A DNA stretch of 64,000 nt from Pelomonas aquatica (lineage in GTDB: Bacteria > Pseudomonadota > Gammaproteobacteria > Burkholderiales > Burkholderiaceae_C): contig NZ_JAPPUW010000004.1 in assembly GCF_026712205.1 (NCBI RefSeq), forward strand, positions 62,001 to 126,000, read 5' to 3'. The notes under the pieces are model-generated. The model did not search any database, was not told the DNA's origin, and was given only the letters and a program-made list of their open reading frames with translations. Below, one piece after another: positions 35,821-47,391 of this stretch. The first letter of the stretch is position 1, and each line of letters starts with the position of its first letter. Both the position numbers and the translations under genes were made by a program.

Positions 35821-37077
35821 TCAGTGCCTGGCCGAACGCGACTGGATGATCCACAGGCGGGCAAGGTCGGCGGCGCCGTCCGTGCCCTTGACCGTCTTCC
35901 AGGCCGCCTGGGCCTTGCCTGCCTCGCCGCCCAGGTAATGGGCCAGGCCCAAGTAGAGCTTGGCGTCCTCGGGGCGCTTCAGATTGCCCTTGGCGATGCC
36001 CTGCTCGATCTGCGACACGCCCTTCTTGGCGTCGCCACCGAAAGCATTGGCGAGGCCGAGCGCCACGAAGGCATTGCCGTCCTTGGCTTCCTCGGCGGCC
36101 TTCTCGTTGGCCGCGGCACCTGCCTTGGCTTCACCGATCTTCTTGATCATCAGGTCGGCCAGGCGCTTGTGGCGTGCGCCCTCCGCGCCCTGGCCCAGCA
36201 CGCCGGCGGCCATGCCCTTGTCGACGACCTGCTTGCCTTCGTCGGGATAGCCGGCCTGGGCGGCGAGCTGCGCCATCTCCATGTAGTCGTTGGCCTCGCG
36301 CATATTGCCGGTCGCCAGGCGCAGGCGATACAGGTCGAGCTGGTAGCGGTCCGACGCGAAGCTCTTCTTCTGCGGCAGGCTGCCCAGGATCTGGGCCCAG
36401 AGCCTGGGATCGGGGTAGTAGTTCAGCAGCTTCTCGGTCGCGACGCCTTCGGCGCTCGCATCGCCCTTCTTCTGGGCCGCGAACAGCAGCAGGTTGAGCT
36501 TGTCGCGCGAGGGCGCGCGGCCGGCGCGCTCGTCGGCCGCGATCTCGTCCAGCGTGTCCTTGATCGTCCCGGCCATGTCGCCCGACAGGAACTGCGCGTT
36601 CTGCTGCACCTGCTTCATCGCGGGGCTGTTGCCGCCTTCCTTGAAGTAGCGCTGCGCCCAGGTCAGCGCCTTGGCGTTGTCCTTGTTGCGCAGATAGGTG
36701 CCGGCGATGGATTCCATCATCTGCAGTTGCTGGGCCTGGCCGAGCTTGCCGGCGGCCTTCAGGGTCTCGAAGCCCCTGACCATGGAGTCCGCATCGCCCG
36801 CGCCCGAGGCGGCGGCAACGCGCATGCCTTCGATCGCGTTGTTCTCGGCCTGAGTGCGGCCGCCGACGGCCTCGGCGTCGCGCACCTTGCCCAGGGCTTC
36901 CTTGTACTTGCCCGCCTTGATCAGCTTGCTGGCTTCGGTCAGCTGGGTGCCGATCTCCTTGCGCACGCTTTCCTGGGCCGACGCCTGGCTGACGCCGAAT
37001 TCAGCGCCGGGCGCGCCGTTCAGGGACAGGGCCAGGGCGCCAACGGCGACGGCCACCATGGTTTTCAGAGTCTTCAA
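35821..37077 (-). CDS. TPR-like periplasmic protein of the TonB operon
   Basis: About 418 aa from TTG 37077, chosen for GCAGGAG 6 nt upstream and the signal peptide that follows directly (KTMVAVAVGALALSLNG...ASAQ). The mature part is all helical with repeated A/K/Y-rich units (LIKAGKYKEALGKVRDAEA, YLRNKDNAKALTWAQRYF), typical of tetratricopeptide-like repeats. Last gene of the TonB-ExbB-ExbD-ExbD operon. Probably a periplasmic partner of the energy-transducing complex; exact role unknown. Confidence 0.82.
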   Translation of the reverse strand: MKTLKTMVAVAVGALALSLNGAPGAEFGVSQASAQESVRKEIGTQLTEASKLIKAGKYKEALGKVRDAEAVGGRTQAENNAIEGMRVAAASGAGDADSMVRGFETLKAAGKLGQAQQLQMMESIAGTYLRNKDNAKALTWAQRYFKEGGNSPAMKQVQQNAQFLSGDMAGTIKDTLDEIAADERAGRAPSRDKLNLLLFAAQKKGDASAEGVATEKLLNYYPDPRLWAQILGSLPQKKSFASDRYQLDLYRLRLATGNMREANDYMEMAQLAAQAGYPDEGKQVVDKGMAAGVLGQGAEGARHKRLADLMIKKIGEAKAGAAANEKAAEEAKDGNAFVALGLANAFGGDAKKGVSQIEQGIAKGNLKRPEDAKLYLGLAHYLGGEAGKAQAAWKTVKGTDGAADLARLWIIQSRSARH

Positions 37078-37161
37078 CTTGTTCTCCTGCAAAGCAAAAA
37101 CGCGCCGCCCTCTCGGGCAGCGCGCATTCAAAGTGTCGGCGTCGGCTGTCCCGAGTTCACG

Positions 37162-37599
37162 TCACTTGACGTACTGCTCGTTGCCGACCATGCCCATCTT
37201 CTTGACGCCGTTGCGCTGGGCCGAGGCCATCACCGCGGCGACAGCACCGTAGTCCACCAGCTTGTTCGGCTTGATGTGGATTTCGGGCTGGTCGGTCAAG
37301 GTCATCGCGCCGACTTCCTGCATCTTGGCGTTCACGGCGTCGATGCTCGGCAGCGCGGCCTCGTCCCAGTAGATCGTGCCGTCGAAGTCGATCATGACCG
37401 TATGCACGACCGGATCGTGGTCGGGCGGGTTCGTGCTCGGCGGCGGCATGTCCAGGTTGATCGTGTGCAGCTGGATGGGGATGGTGATGATCAGCATCAC
37501 CAGCAGCACCAGCATCACGTCGATCAGCGGCGTCGTGTTGACGTCCATCATGACTTCGGGTTCACCGCTGCCCGACGAACTTCCAACATTCATTCCCAT
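37162..37599 (-). CDS. ExbD/TolR protein 2
   Basis: 145 aa. Cytosolic N tail, transmembrane helix with the conserved aspartate in NTTPLIDVMLVLLVMLIIT, and a periplasmic domain. Starts MGMNVGSSSG, identical to the first ten residues of the adjacent ExbD, indicating tandem duplication followed by divergence. Works with ExbB encoded upstream. Two ExbD paralogues in one TonB operon are also known in Xanthomonas, where the second is needed only for certain substrates. Confidence 0.92.
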   Translation of the reverse strand: MGMNVGSSSGSGEPEVMMDVNTTPLIDVMLVLLVMLIITIPIQLHTINLDMPPPSTNPPDHDPVVHTVMIDFDGTIYWDEAALPSIDAVNAKMQEVGAMTLTDQPEIHIKPNKLVDYGAVAAVMASAQRNGVKKMGMVGNEQYVK

Positions 37600-37614
37600 A
37601 TTCGACTCCTGGGA

Positions 37615-38043
37615 TCAACCGCCGCGAGCGGGCGGCTCGGTGACGAAGTTGATCTTCATGATGCCAGCACGCTGGCAGGCGAAGACCACACGGCCCACCG
37701 ATTCATAACGGGACTTGTCGTCGCCGCGGATGTGCACCTCGGGCTGCGGGTTCTTGACCGATTCCTTGCCGAGGCGCTGCACCAGCTCCTCCATGTCAGG
37801 AACCAGCTTGGTAGCCCAGTAGACCTCGCCATCCTTGGCGACCGAGATTTCGATGTTTTCCGGCTTGGTGACGCGGACGATGTTGGTCTCCTTGGGGAGA
37901 TTCACCGCGACCGACTGCGTCACCACCGGCACGGTGATGAGGAAGATGATCAACAGCACCAACATCACGTCCACGAGGGGCGTGGTGTTGATGGACGAGA
38001 CCACATCGTCATCGCCGGAAGAGGATCCGACGTTCATGCCCAT
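37615..38043 (-). CDS. exbD: ExbD/TolR protein 1
   Basis: 142 aa with NTTPLVDVMLVLLIIFLIT containing the proton-path aspartate, then a periplasmic domain. 31 nt after exbB and 15 nt before the second exbD. Forms the proton-driven motor with ExbB that energises TonB. Confidence 0.93.
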   Translation of the reverse strand: MGMNVGSSSGDDDVVSSINTTPLVDVMLVLLIIFLITVPVVTQSVAVNLPKETNIVRVTKPENIEISVAKDGEVYWATKLVPDMEELVQRLGKESVKNPQPEVHIRGDDKSRYESVGRVVFACQRAGIMKINFVTEPPARGG

Positions 38044-38074
38044 GGCATTGGCTCCTGTGCGAGCTGCTCGGGGA

Positions 38075-38902
38075 TCAGCGCTTGGCGACGGCGCGATTGC
38101 CCATCAGCACGCCATGCAGGTCGCCGGCGAAGGCGCGAACCTGGCCCATCACGCTCTTGTTGCGATTGACCAGCCAGTTGTAGCCCAGCACGGCCGGCAC
38201 GGCGACGACCAGACCGATGGCGGTCATGATCAGCGCGGCGCCCACGGGGCCGGCCACCTTGTCGATGGAAGCCTGGCCGGCGACGCCGATGGCGGTCAGC
38301 GCGTTCAGGATGCCCCACACGGTGCCGAACAGGCCGACGAAGGGAGCGGTCGAGCCGACGGTTGCCAGGAAGCCCAGGCCCGACGAGATCTTGGTGTTGA
38401 CGTCGCCAACGGCGCGGTCGACGTTCATCGTGACCCAGCTGCTGTGGTCGATGTTCTCGGTCAGCGCGCCTTCATGGTGCTCCGAAGCCTCGATGGCAGC
38501 GGTGGCGATGTAGCGGAAGGCGCTTTCTTCCTTCAGGCCCTTGACGCCGTCGTTCAGGCTGGCCTTCTTGAAGAAGCTGGTGCGGACGTCCTTGGCTTCG
38601 GACGACAGCTTGCTCGTGTCCCACAGACGCACGACCAGGATGTACCACGAACCCATGGACATGATGCCCAGGATCAGCAGCACGACCTGGTCGACGACGT
38701 TGCCGTGGGCAACGATATTGGCCAGGCTGTAGGGGTTCTCGGGCTTGGCGGCGGGCGCCGGGGCAGCAGCAGGAGCAGCGGCGTCCGCCACCACGGCCGA
38801 GGCGGCATCGGCCGGCTTCTGGTCTTGGGCATGAGCGGGCGAAACGGCCAGGGTCGCGGCCACAGCGATAGCGGCGAAGAAGCCGGTAATGCGAGAGATC
38901 AT
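38075..38902 (-). CDS. exbB: ExbB proton channel protein
   Basis: 275 aa. An unusual N-terminal extension comprises a signal peptide (GFFAAIAVAATLAVSPAHAQ) and a proline/alanine linker, followed by the three-helix MotA/TolQ/ExbB core with GFLATVGSTAPFVGLFGTVWGI and ALIMTAIGLVVAVPAVLGYN. Such extended ExbB forms are common in proteobacteria. Co-directional with tonB (81 nt upstream) and exbD. Confidence 0.93.
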   Translation of the reverse strand: MISRITGFFAAIAVAATLAVSPAHAQDQKPADAASAVVADAAAPAAAPAPAAKPENPYSLANIVAHGNVVDQVVLLILGIMSMGSWYILVVRLWDTSKLSSEAKDVRTSFFKKASLNDGVKGLKEESAFRYIATAAIEASEHHEGALTENIDHSSWVTMNVDRAVGDVNTKISSGLGFLATVGSTAPFVGLFGTVWGILNALTAIGVAGQASIDKVAGPVGAALIMTAIGLVVAVPAVLGYNWLVNRNKSVMGQVRAFAGDLHGVLMGNRAVAKR

Positions 38903-38983
38903 GGAGTCAACTCCTACGGAAAATTCTGGTTTGGTGTTTGGTTGAATGCGCCGGGCGGGCGCCGAATTCGAAGCGGAACTTAA

Positions 38984-39622
38984 TTACTCGATCTTGAACT
39001 GGAACTCCTGCTCGAACACATGATCGCCCGGGCACTCATAGGTGTCGCGCAGCGTGGCCTCGATGGCCTGGACCAGCGCACGTTGCGCCTTGCGGTCCAC
39101 GCCGCCACGCAACGACGTGATTTCGACGGCAGTGACGCGACCGGCCTTGACGGTCGCGACAGCCTTGTACAAGGCTTCGCCACTCCAGTTGACTGACGGC
39201 ATCTCCGGCTTGCCCATCTTGGTGCAGACCATGCCGGCGGTGATCTTGGCGGGCCTGGGTGCCGGGGCCGCGACGGGTGCCGCCGGTGCGGGGCGCACTT
39301 CGGCGACCGCGGGCGGCGCGACCTGCGTCGACTGGATGGCCGGCGCCGGCGGTGCCGGTGCGGTCACCTGGAACTCGGGTGGCGGCACGAAAGGCGGCGG
39401 CGGGGCCTTGAGATCCGGCGGCGGCGGCACCACCTTGTCAGGCGGCGGCGGCGGCTTGACCTTCTCCTCGATCACCTTGGTCTCGATGGGGCCGGTGACC
39501 TTCTTGACGATGTCTCGCGCCAGGCCACTCGCCAGCGCATAAATGGCCACGACGTGAATCAGGACCACGACGCCGAGGCCCGTGAACCGGGACGCGCCCT
39601 GCTTCTCCTGCGCAAAATTCAT
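38984..39622 (-). CDS. tonB: Energy transducer TonB
   Basis: 212 aa from ATG 39622 (AAGGAG 6 nt upstream). N-terminal signal anchor (GLGVVVLIHVVAIYALASGL), a long proline-rich spacer that crosses the periplasm (PPPPPDKVVPPPPDLK, PPPPFVPPPEF), and a C-terminal TonB domain. First gene of the five-gene operon. Transmits the ExbB-ExbD proton motor to TonB-dependent receptors such as the one encoded just upstream. Confidence 0.93.
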   Translation of the reverse strand: MNFAQEKQGASRFTGLGVVVLIHVVAIYALASGLARDIVKKVTGPIETKVIEEKVKPPPPPDKVVPPPPDLKAPPPPFVPPPEFQVTAPAPPAPAIQSTQVAPPAVAEVRPAPAAPVAAPAPRPAKITAGMVCTKMGKPEMPSVNWSGEALYKAVATVKAGRVTAVEITSLRGGVDRKAQRALVQAIEATLRDTYECPGDHVFEQEFQFKIE

Positions 39623-39821
39623 GCGCGCTCCTTCTTGCAACTACAAATCACAGTCAATGACTTCTTCTCAGGACAGCGTCTGAACGCGAGGCGGACGTTG
39701 CATTCCTGCGCTCGCCAAGCTCCTGAAGGGCATGGATTCTAGATCGCGGAGAGCTCGATTCCGACTCGTCGAAAACACGCAGTCCGCCCGGTTTGTAAAG
39801 TCTCTTTGCACCGGTTCGAGG

Positions 39822-39855
39822 AAAAAAAAACGCCCGGTGGCTGGAGCCGTCGGGC
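39822..39855 (-). terminator. Terminator-like hairpin upstream of tonB (minus strand)
   Basis: On the minus strand GCCCG...CGGGC (with an inner GGC/GCC pair) is followed by G and nine T. It lies about 200 nt before the tonB start and 155 nt after the receptor's own terminator, so it does not belong to a known gene. The surrounding gap 39623-40004 has no convincing open frame. Confidence 0.5.
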
Positions 39856-40004
39856 ATACGTTTCATCGCCACGAACCAAGTGCAGACCGACTGCACACCG
39901 GCCAGAACCTGGCCATGCGGGCATCTTAGCCCTGCGTTCCGGGGCCACTTCCTGGGGCTAACCCCAGCAGGCGCAACAGCCCGATTACAGGGTCATGACG
40001 CAGC

Positions 40005-40030
40005 AAAAAAGCCGCGCCTCTCGGCGCGGC
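40005..40030 (-). terminator. Rho-independent terminator of the TonB-dependent receptor gene
   Basis: Minus strand GCCGCGCC-GAGA-GGCGCGGC followed by TTTTTT, 29 nt after the stop. Confidence 0.9.
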
Positions 40031-40058
40031 TCTGCCTTCCGGCTCGGCAACTTCAGGC

Positions 40059-42893
40059 TCAGAAGAACTTGTAGTTGATGCGACCGTAGAACTGGCGACC
40101 GACCGGGTTGGTGTAGGTCGAGTCGTAACCGGTCTGGAACGCCAGCGTGTTGCGAGACAGTGGCGGATCGCGGTCGAACAGGTTCTTCACACCGACGCTC
40201 AGCGTCAGGGACTTGGTCGGCTTGAGGCCGAACTGCGTGTCCCAGGTCGAGTAGGACGCAACGCGGCGCGACGCCGGATAGGTCGTGCCATTCACCAGAT
40301 CCGGATCCGTGAAGTCCTCGTAGCTGTTCGTGAAGTTGTTCGTCAGCGAGAAGTCGAACATGCCCTTGGACCAGGTGCCGGTCAGCGAATGGCGCCAGCG
40401 CGGCGCGGCACCGAAATCCTTGAAGCGGCCCAGGTCGCTGACCTTGGGCGTGGCAAAGTACTGGTAGCCGTGCGTCAGGAACATCGTCCCGTCGAAGCTC
40501 AGGCCGAAGGCGCCGAGACCGGCCAGCTTGGTGCGCGCCTGCGCACTGAAGTCCAGGCCGGAGGCGTAGAACTTGCCGGTGTTGTCATACGGCAGGAACA
40601 CGTAGGCGATCGGGAAGCGATTGTCCTGGCTGCCCGGGATCGGCTTCAGCTGGTTCGGGTCGTTCAGCGGGTCGTAGCGCAGGATGAAGTCCTTGTAGGT
40701 GTTCGGATCGTTCATCACCTGCAGTTCGGACTTCTGTTGGATCGGGTCCGTAATCGACACGTTCCAGTAATCCAGGCCCAGCGTCAGTTCCTTCAGCGGC
40801 GAGAACGCCATGCCAAGCGAGAACTGGCGCGACTTCTCGGGGCGCAGGTTCGGGTTGCCCGCCGTGCCCGCATTGAACTGCACATTGCACTCGTCCTGCA
40901 GGGCGCCGACGTAGTAGGCCGGGTCCGTGAAGGTCGAATCGGGCAGGGCCTTGCCGGCCGGGCAGCGGATCGGATCGTTGTAGCTGGACGCCGTGTTGTT
41001 GTCGGTCGTCAGCGGACGCAGGTTCTCGTACAGCGTCGGCGCGCGATAGCCCTTGGCAATCGAGCCGCGCAGCACCAGGTCCTTCGTCGGCTGGTAGCGC
41101 AGGCTGGCCTTGGGGCTGAAGCTGTTGAAGCTGGTGCCGAAGTCGTTCTTGTAGCTGTCGTAGCGGGCCGCCAGGTTCAGCTCCAACTCCTTCAGGATGG
41201 GCACATTGACCTCGCCGAACAGACCGTAGACCTTGCGGCCGCCGGTCACGCCGGGCACCGAGCCGCCGCCGCCGACTTCGTCGCCGCTGGCCAGCACCGC
41301 GTCGGAAATCTGCTCCAGGTTCTCCTTGCGCGCATTGAAGCCGACCGCCATCGCCACCGGGCCGGTGGACAGCTCGACGATGTCGCGCGAGACCTTGAAG
41401 TCGAACTCGGTGGACTTCGAATTGGCGGCCTGCTGGCGCCCCTTGATCAGCGTGCCGTCAAGCACGGCCTGGCTGGTGGCATCCTGCGGGCCGAAGATGT
41501 TGATGGCGCCGGACTGCAGCGCGGGGAACAGCTTGGCGTAGCTGAACTTGCCCGGGCCGAAGAAGATCTCGCCCTTGTTCTGCGAGAACACCACCGCCGT
41601 GTCGTAGTCCCAGCCGGCCAGCGTGCCCTTGGCGCCAACGAGGACGCGGTCGGTCTGGGTCTCGGTGATGTCGGAGCGGCCGCCGCCGGCGACGGTACGC
41701 CAGTTGCCGCCGATCGAGCTGGCGGGCGTGACCACGAGATCGTTGGCCAGCACCGTGTCCTGGGTCAGCACCGTGCCGTCGGGCATGGTGTAGGGCTTCG
41801 CCGGCGTCGCGGTCAGCGTCATGCCCTTGGGCAAAGTGATGGTCTTGGGATAGAAGCGGCCATTCGTCGGGTAGCGCACCGCAAACTTGGGATCGGTATA
41901 GGGCGCCGGCGAGTAGTAGGACTGCACGCGGTCGCGGTTGTGCATGGCCTCGAAGATCAGCTGATTGTCCGAGTCGAGCTGCAAGACGCCGCGGGCCGAG
42001 AAATTGGCGCGCCACTGCTGGGGGATCAGGTCGATGAACTTGACATAGTCGGTGCCGCAGCGCTTGGCGTCGAGCACCACCAGCGCGAACTGGGGCGAGT
42101 TGCAGCCGGTGTAGCGCAGCGGGTTCACGTTGGTGTACTTGTTGCCCAGCGTGTCGGTGAAGTTCAGGTTGGGGATGCCATCGCGCGGCGAGGCCTTGTT
42201 GATGCCCAGGGCGGGCACGACGGCCGACGTGGCGAAGGGACGATCCCTGGCCTTGAGCGCCTGGATTTCCTCCTTGCCCGCGGTGATCATCACGTTGAAG
42301 CGATCCTTGGCCAGGTCGCCGAAACCCACCGCCGCGTTGATGTTGCTGACGTTGCCGCCGGTCTTGTCGGACTTGTACTCGGTCCAGGTCACCTCGGCGC
42401 CCTGGTAGTCCTTCTTCAGGATGAAGTTGATGACACCGGCCACGGCATCGGCGCCATAGGTGGATGAGGCGCCGTCACGCACGACTTCAACGCGCTCGAC
42501 GGCGGCCAGCGGGATGGAGTTCAGGTCGACCGGGCTGTTGCCGAACGCGAAGTTGGCCACGCGGCGGCCGTTCAACAACACCAGCGTGTACTTGGAGCCG
42601 AGGCCGCGCAGGTTGGCGGTCGAGGCGCCGCCGGTGGCGCCGACGTTGTTGGCCACCACGTTGCCGCCGAAGCTGGCCGCGATGTTCTGGACGAGATCCT
42701 GCACCGTCGTCGCACCGCTGCGCGCGATGTCCTCCTTAGTGACGGTCGAGATCGGCAGCGAGGTTTCGGCCGAGACGCGCTTGATGCTCGAGCCGGTGAC
42801 CTCGATGCGCTCCAGCTTCTGGGTTTCCTGGGCCAGCACGCTCGTCGCGGCCAACGCGAGGATCGCACTGGTGATGGTGGTGATTTTGAACAT
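40059..42893 (-). CDS. TonB-dependent outer-membrane receptor
   Basis: 944 aa from ATG 42893 (AGGAG 5 nt upstream). Signal peptide ending SVLAQ, TonB-box-like EVTGSSIKR, plug domain (SLPISTVTKEDIARSGATTVQDLV in part; RGLGSKYTLVLLNGRRV) and a 22-strand barrel ending in the terminal aromatic GRINYKFF. The long form with N-terminal ERIEVTGSSIKR belongs to the family often used for peptides, carbohydrates or plant polymers rather than siderophores; the substrate is not deducible. Monocistronic, upstream of the tonB operon. Confidence 0.94.
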   Translation of the reverse strand: MFKITTITSAILALAATSVLAQETQKLERIEVTGSSIKRVSAETSLPISTVTKEDIARSGATTVQDLVQNIAASFGGNVVANNVGATGGASTANLRGLGSKYTLVLLNGRRVANFAFGNSPVDLNSIPLAAVERVEVVRDGASSTYGADAVAGVINFILKKDYQGAEVTWTEYKSDKTGGNVSNINAAVGFGDLAKDRFNVMITAGKEEIQALKARDRPFATSAVVPALGINKASPRDGIPNLNFTDTLGNKYTNVNPLRYTGCNSPQFALVVLDAKRCGTDYVKFIDLIPQQWRANFSARGVLQLDSDNQLIFEAMHNRDRVQSYYSPAPYTDPKFAVRYPTNGRFYPKTITLPKGMTLTATPAKPYTMPDGTVLTQDTVLANDLVVTPASSIGGNWRTVAGGGRSDITETQTDRVLVGAKGTLAGWDYDTAVVFSQNKGEIFFGPGKFSYAKLFPALQSGAINIFGPQDATSQAVLDGTLIKGRQQAANSKSTEFDFKVSRDIVELSTGPVAMAVGFNARKENLEQISDAVLASGDEVGGGGSVPGVTGGRKVYGLFGEVNVPILKELELNLAARYDSYKNDFGTSFNSFSPKASLRYQPTKDLVLRGSIAKGYRAPTLYENLRPLTTDNNTASSYNDPIRCPAGKALPDSTFTDPAYYVGALQDECNVQFNAGTAGNPNLRPEKSRQFSLGMAFSPLKELTLGLDYWNVSITDPIQQKSELQVMNDPNTYKDFILRYDPLNDPNQLKPIPGSQDNRFPIAYVFLPYDNTGKFYASGLDFSAQARTKLAGLGAFGLSFDGTMFLTHGYQYFATPKVSDLGRFKDFGAAPRWRHSLTGTWSKGMFDFSLTNNFTNSYEDFTDPDLVNGTTYPASRRVASYSTWDTQFGLKPTKSLTLSVGVKNLFDRDPPLSRNTLAFQTGYDSTYTNPVGRQFYGRINYKFF

Positions 42894-43143
42894 TGAGACT
42901 CCTGATGAGACTGGGGGGCCGTCCCGATCAAGGGACGGCGCTGACCCGGATGGGGTCAATCCTTGGCCTGAGCGAATGGCTCAGATTTGGAGTGCCGAAA
43001 GTTTGAGCGGGCACAACATGCCGCCGCCCCCCGGAAATGCCCCTAGACCGATCGACACGCAACGCAAGTCATTGATTCAAAAGGATTCTTCAACACATCC
43101 ACCACTAGAGTGAAACCCTTGGCGTTGTCCCCGCGCGACGCGC

Positions 43144-44968
<1,825 letters not shown>

Positions 44969-44976
<8 letters not shown>

Positions 44977-46411
44977 CGCCCGCCTCCGTCCAGCGCAGGA
45001 AGACGCGCGGCCGCGCCGAGCGGGACTTGGGGTCGAAGGCGTCGCGCACGCCGTCGGCGAACAGGTTGGCCGCCAGCACCAGGCCGACCATGAAGCCGAA
45101 GGCCGCCGCGAAGCTCCACCAGACGATGGGGTCGGCCGACATCTCGGCGCGGGCCAGGTTGATCATGCTGCCGAAGCTGTTCATGACCGGGTCGACGCCG
45201 ACGCCGACATAGGTCAGCACCGCCTCGTACAGGATCAGCTCGGAGAAGCTCAGCACGACGGTGATCAGCACCAGGTGCATCACATTGGGCACGATGTGCC
45301 GGGCCATGATGCGCAGGTCACCGACGCCGAAGGCCGTCGCCGCCTGCACATAGTCCAGCTCGCGCAGCTTCAGGGTCTCGGCGCGCACGAGGCGGCACAG
45401 GCCGGCCCAGCCGGTCAGGCCGAGGATGACGCAGAGCAGCAGCATCTTCAGGTCCGAACGCTCGGCGGCGGTCTCGAAGAGCTCGGGGTTCTTGTCGAAG
45501 AAGACCTGCACCATCAGCACGCAGGCCGCGATCAGCAGCACATTGGGCACGGAGCTGAGCGTCGTGTAGACGTACTGGATGGCCTCGTCGACCCAGCCCT
45601 TGTAGTAGCCCGCCAGCACGCCGAGCAGCAGCGCGACGGGCAGCGTCGCCAGCGTGGACAGCGCGCCGATGACGAAGGCCGTGCGCACGCTCTTGAGCGC
45701 CTGCACGAGCACGTCGTTGCCGGTGCGGTCCGTGCCGAAGACGTGGTAGTGCGGCATCAGCGCGATGACGGGCCCTGCCAGCAGCAGCACGGCGGCCAGC
45801 GTGGCGAGGATGGCGCGCAGCGGGTAGAAGCTGCGGTCGGCGGCCAGGTCGGCCAGCGCGTGGCGCCAGCCCCCGTGATGACGGGCCAATGCGGCGGCGG
45901 TCAAAGCGACCAGAAACGCCGCGACGGCAAGGCCGACGGCCAGGCCGAGGCCCGCACGCGCGGCCACGTCGCCGGCCCATTGCGCGGCCGGATCGGCGAG
46001 GTGGGCGCCGCCGAAGCGCAGCCGCGGGTAGTCGCGGTGCACCGCGCCCTGGGCATCGACGACGCTTTCCCGCTTGAAGCCCTGCGTGCCCAGCGGCACG
46101 GAATAGCTGACCTCGCGCATGTCGATCTGGCGCTCCAGCAGCAGGTCCAGCAGCGACAGCGTGCGCGGGTCGTAGACGGCGGCCTCGCCCGGACCGGTGG
46201 GCAGGGCCCGGCGCAGATGGATGCTGTCGACCAGCGTGACGAGCAGGAAGAGCGCCATGACGACGCCGGCGCTCGCCGCGACCGGGTCACGCAGCACGCG
46301 GCACCAAGTCGTGCGCAGATGCGCCTGCGCACTGACGCGCAGCGCATAGGCCAGGCCGGCCGCGGCCATCAGCCACAGCGCGAGGTCGGTCCAGAGCAGC
46401 ACGAACTTCAT
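44969..46411 (-). CDS. yejE: ABC transporter permease (YejE-like)
   Basis: About 480 aa from ATG 46411, which overlaps the yejB stop by 4 nt. Several N-terminal helices with an inserted periplasmic region (residues 60-130, PRTLSLLDLLLERQIDMREV), then the binding-protein-dependent transport core with the EAA-like loop QAATAFGVGDLRIMARHIVPN. YejE proteins of this length are typical of microcin C/peptide importers. Confidence 0.93.
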
Positions 46412-47391
46412 GACAGTCGTACTCGTGGGTCCACCCAGGTGTAGGCGATGTCGATCAGCGCATTGCTCGCGATGTAGAGCAGCGCGCCGAGGAAGACCAT
46501 GGTGCGCACGATGGCGAAGTCCTGGCCCGTGATGGCCTCGATGACGAAGGCGCCCAGGCCCGGGATGCCGAAGAAGCTCTCGAAGACGAGGCTGCCGAGG
46601 AAGACATAGGGCAGATAGCTGCCGGCGCTGGTGATGATGGGGATCAGCGCATTGCGCAGCACGTGGCGGCCCAGCACCCTGCCCTCGCCCAGGCCCTTGG
46701 CGCGCGCGGTGCGGACATAGTCCTTGCCCAGTTCCTCCAGGAACATCGCGCGGTAGAGCCGCGCCTCGCCGCCCAGGCGGCTCAGCAGCGACAGCAGGAT
46801 GGGCAGGGCCAGGAAGCGTGCCGCATCCAGCCCCGGCGCGAAGCCGTTCATCGGCACCAGCCTGAGCACGCGCGCGAACAGGAACTGGCCGACGATGATG
46901 TAGAACAGGCTGGAGATCGACAGCATCAGCACGCAGAGCACGACGCCCCAGAAGTCGATGCGGCTGTGCCGGAAGAACACCAGCAGCAGCGCGAAGGCCA
47001 CGCTGACGATGACCTGCAGGATGAAGAGGGGTAGTGCCAGCTGAAGGCTGACGCCCATGCGCACCTTGACCTCGTGGCCGATGTTGATGGCCTGGCGGGC
47101 GTCGCTCTTGCCGAAGTCCAGCGCGAAGAGACTCACCGAGCGTTCCCACAGGATGGTGTGCGTGACGCGCTCCGCCCCGGAGCGGCTGGCATCGAAGTAG
47201 AGCGGCCTGTCATAGCCGCGCTCGGTCTTCCATTTCTCGATCTGCTCCTGCGTGACGCGCTTGCCGCCGATGTTCAGCCGCGCCATGTCGTCCGGCGTGT
47301 TGACCGAGAAGAACAGCAAGAAGGTGAAGAGGTTGACGCCGACCAGGATGGCCAGGCCATAGCCCAGGCGGCGCAGCACGAAGCCCAGCAT
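46408..47391 (-). CDS. yejB: ABC transporter permease (YejB-like)
   Basis: 327 aa from ATG 47391. First helix VLRRLGYGLAILVGVNLFTFLLFF, a periplasmic loop (residues 35-105) containing NIGGKRVTQEQIEKWKTERGYD, then the inner-membrane core with EAA loop TARAKGLGEGRVLGRHVLRNALIPI. Forms the heterodimeric channel with YejE. Overlaps the solute-binding gene by 1 nt. Confidence 0.93.
   Translation of the reverse strand: MLGFVLRRLGYGLAILVGVNLFTFLLFFSVNTPDDMARLNIGGKRVTQEQIEKWKTERGYDRPLYFDASRSGAERVTHTILWERSVSLFALDFGKSDARQAINIGHEVKVRMGVSLQLALPLFILQVIVSVAFALLLVFFRHSRIDFWGVVLCVLMLSISSLFYIIVGQFLFARVLRLVPMNGFAPGLDAARFLALPILLSLLSRLGGEARLYRAMFLEELGKDYVRTARAKGLGEGRVLGRHVLRNALIPIITSAGSYLPYVFLGSLVFESFFGIPGLGAFVIEAITGQDFAIVRTMVFLGALLYIASNALIDIAYTWVDPRVRLS

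Noticed and set aside
35806-38169. 787-codon plus-strand open frame across the TPR and ExbD genes
   Set aside because: Antisense shadow; composition (A, G, L, R, H, V) lacks motifs, whereas three real genes with ribosome-binding sites occupy the minus strand.
40389-42467. 692-codon plus-strand open frame opposite the TonB-dependent receptor
   Set aside because: Shadow of the receptor gene; no motif or ribosome-binding site.
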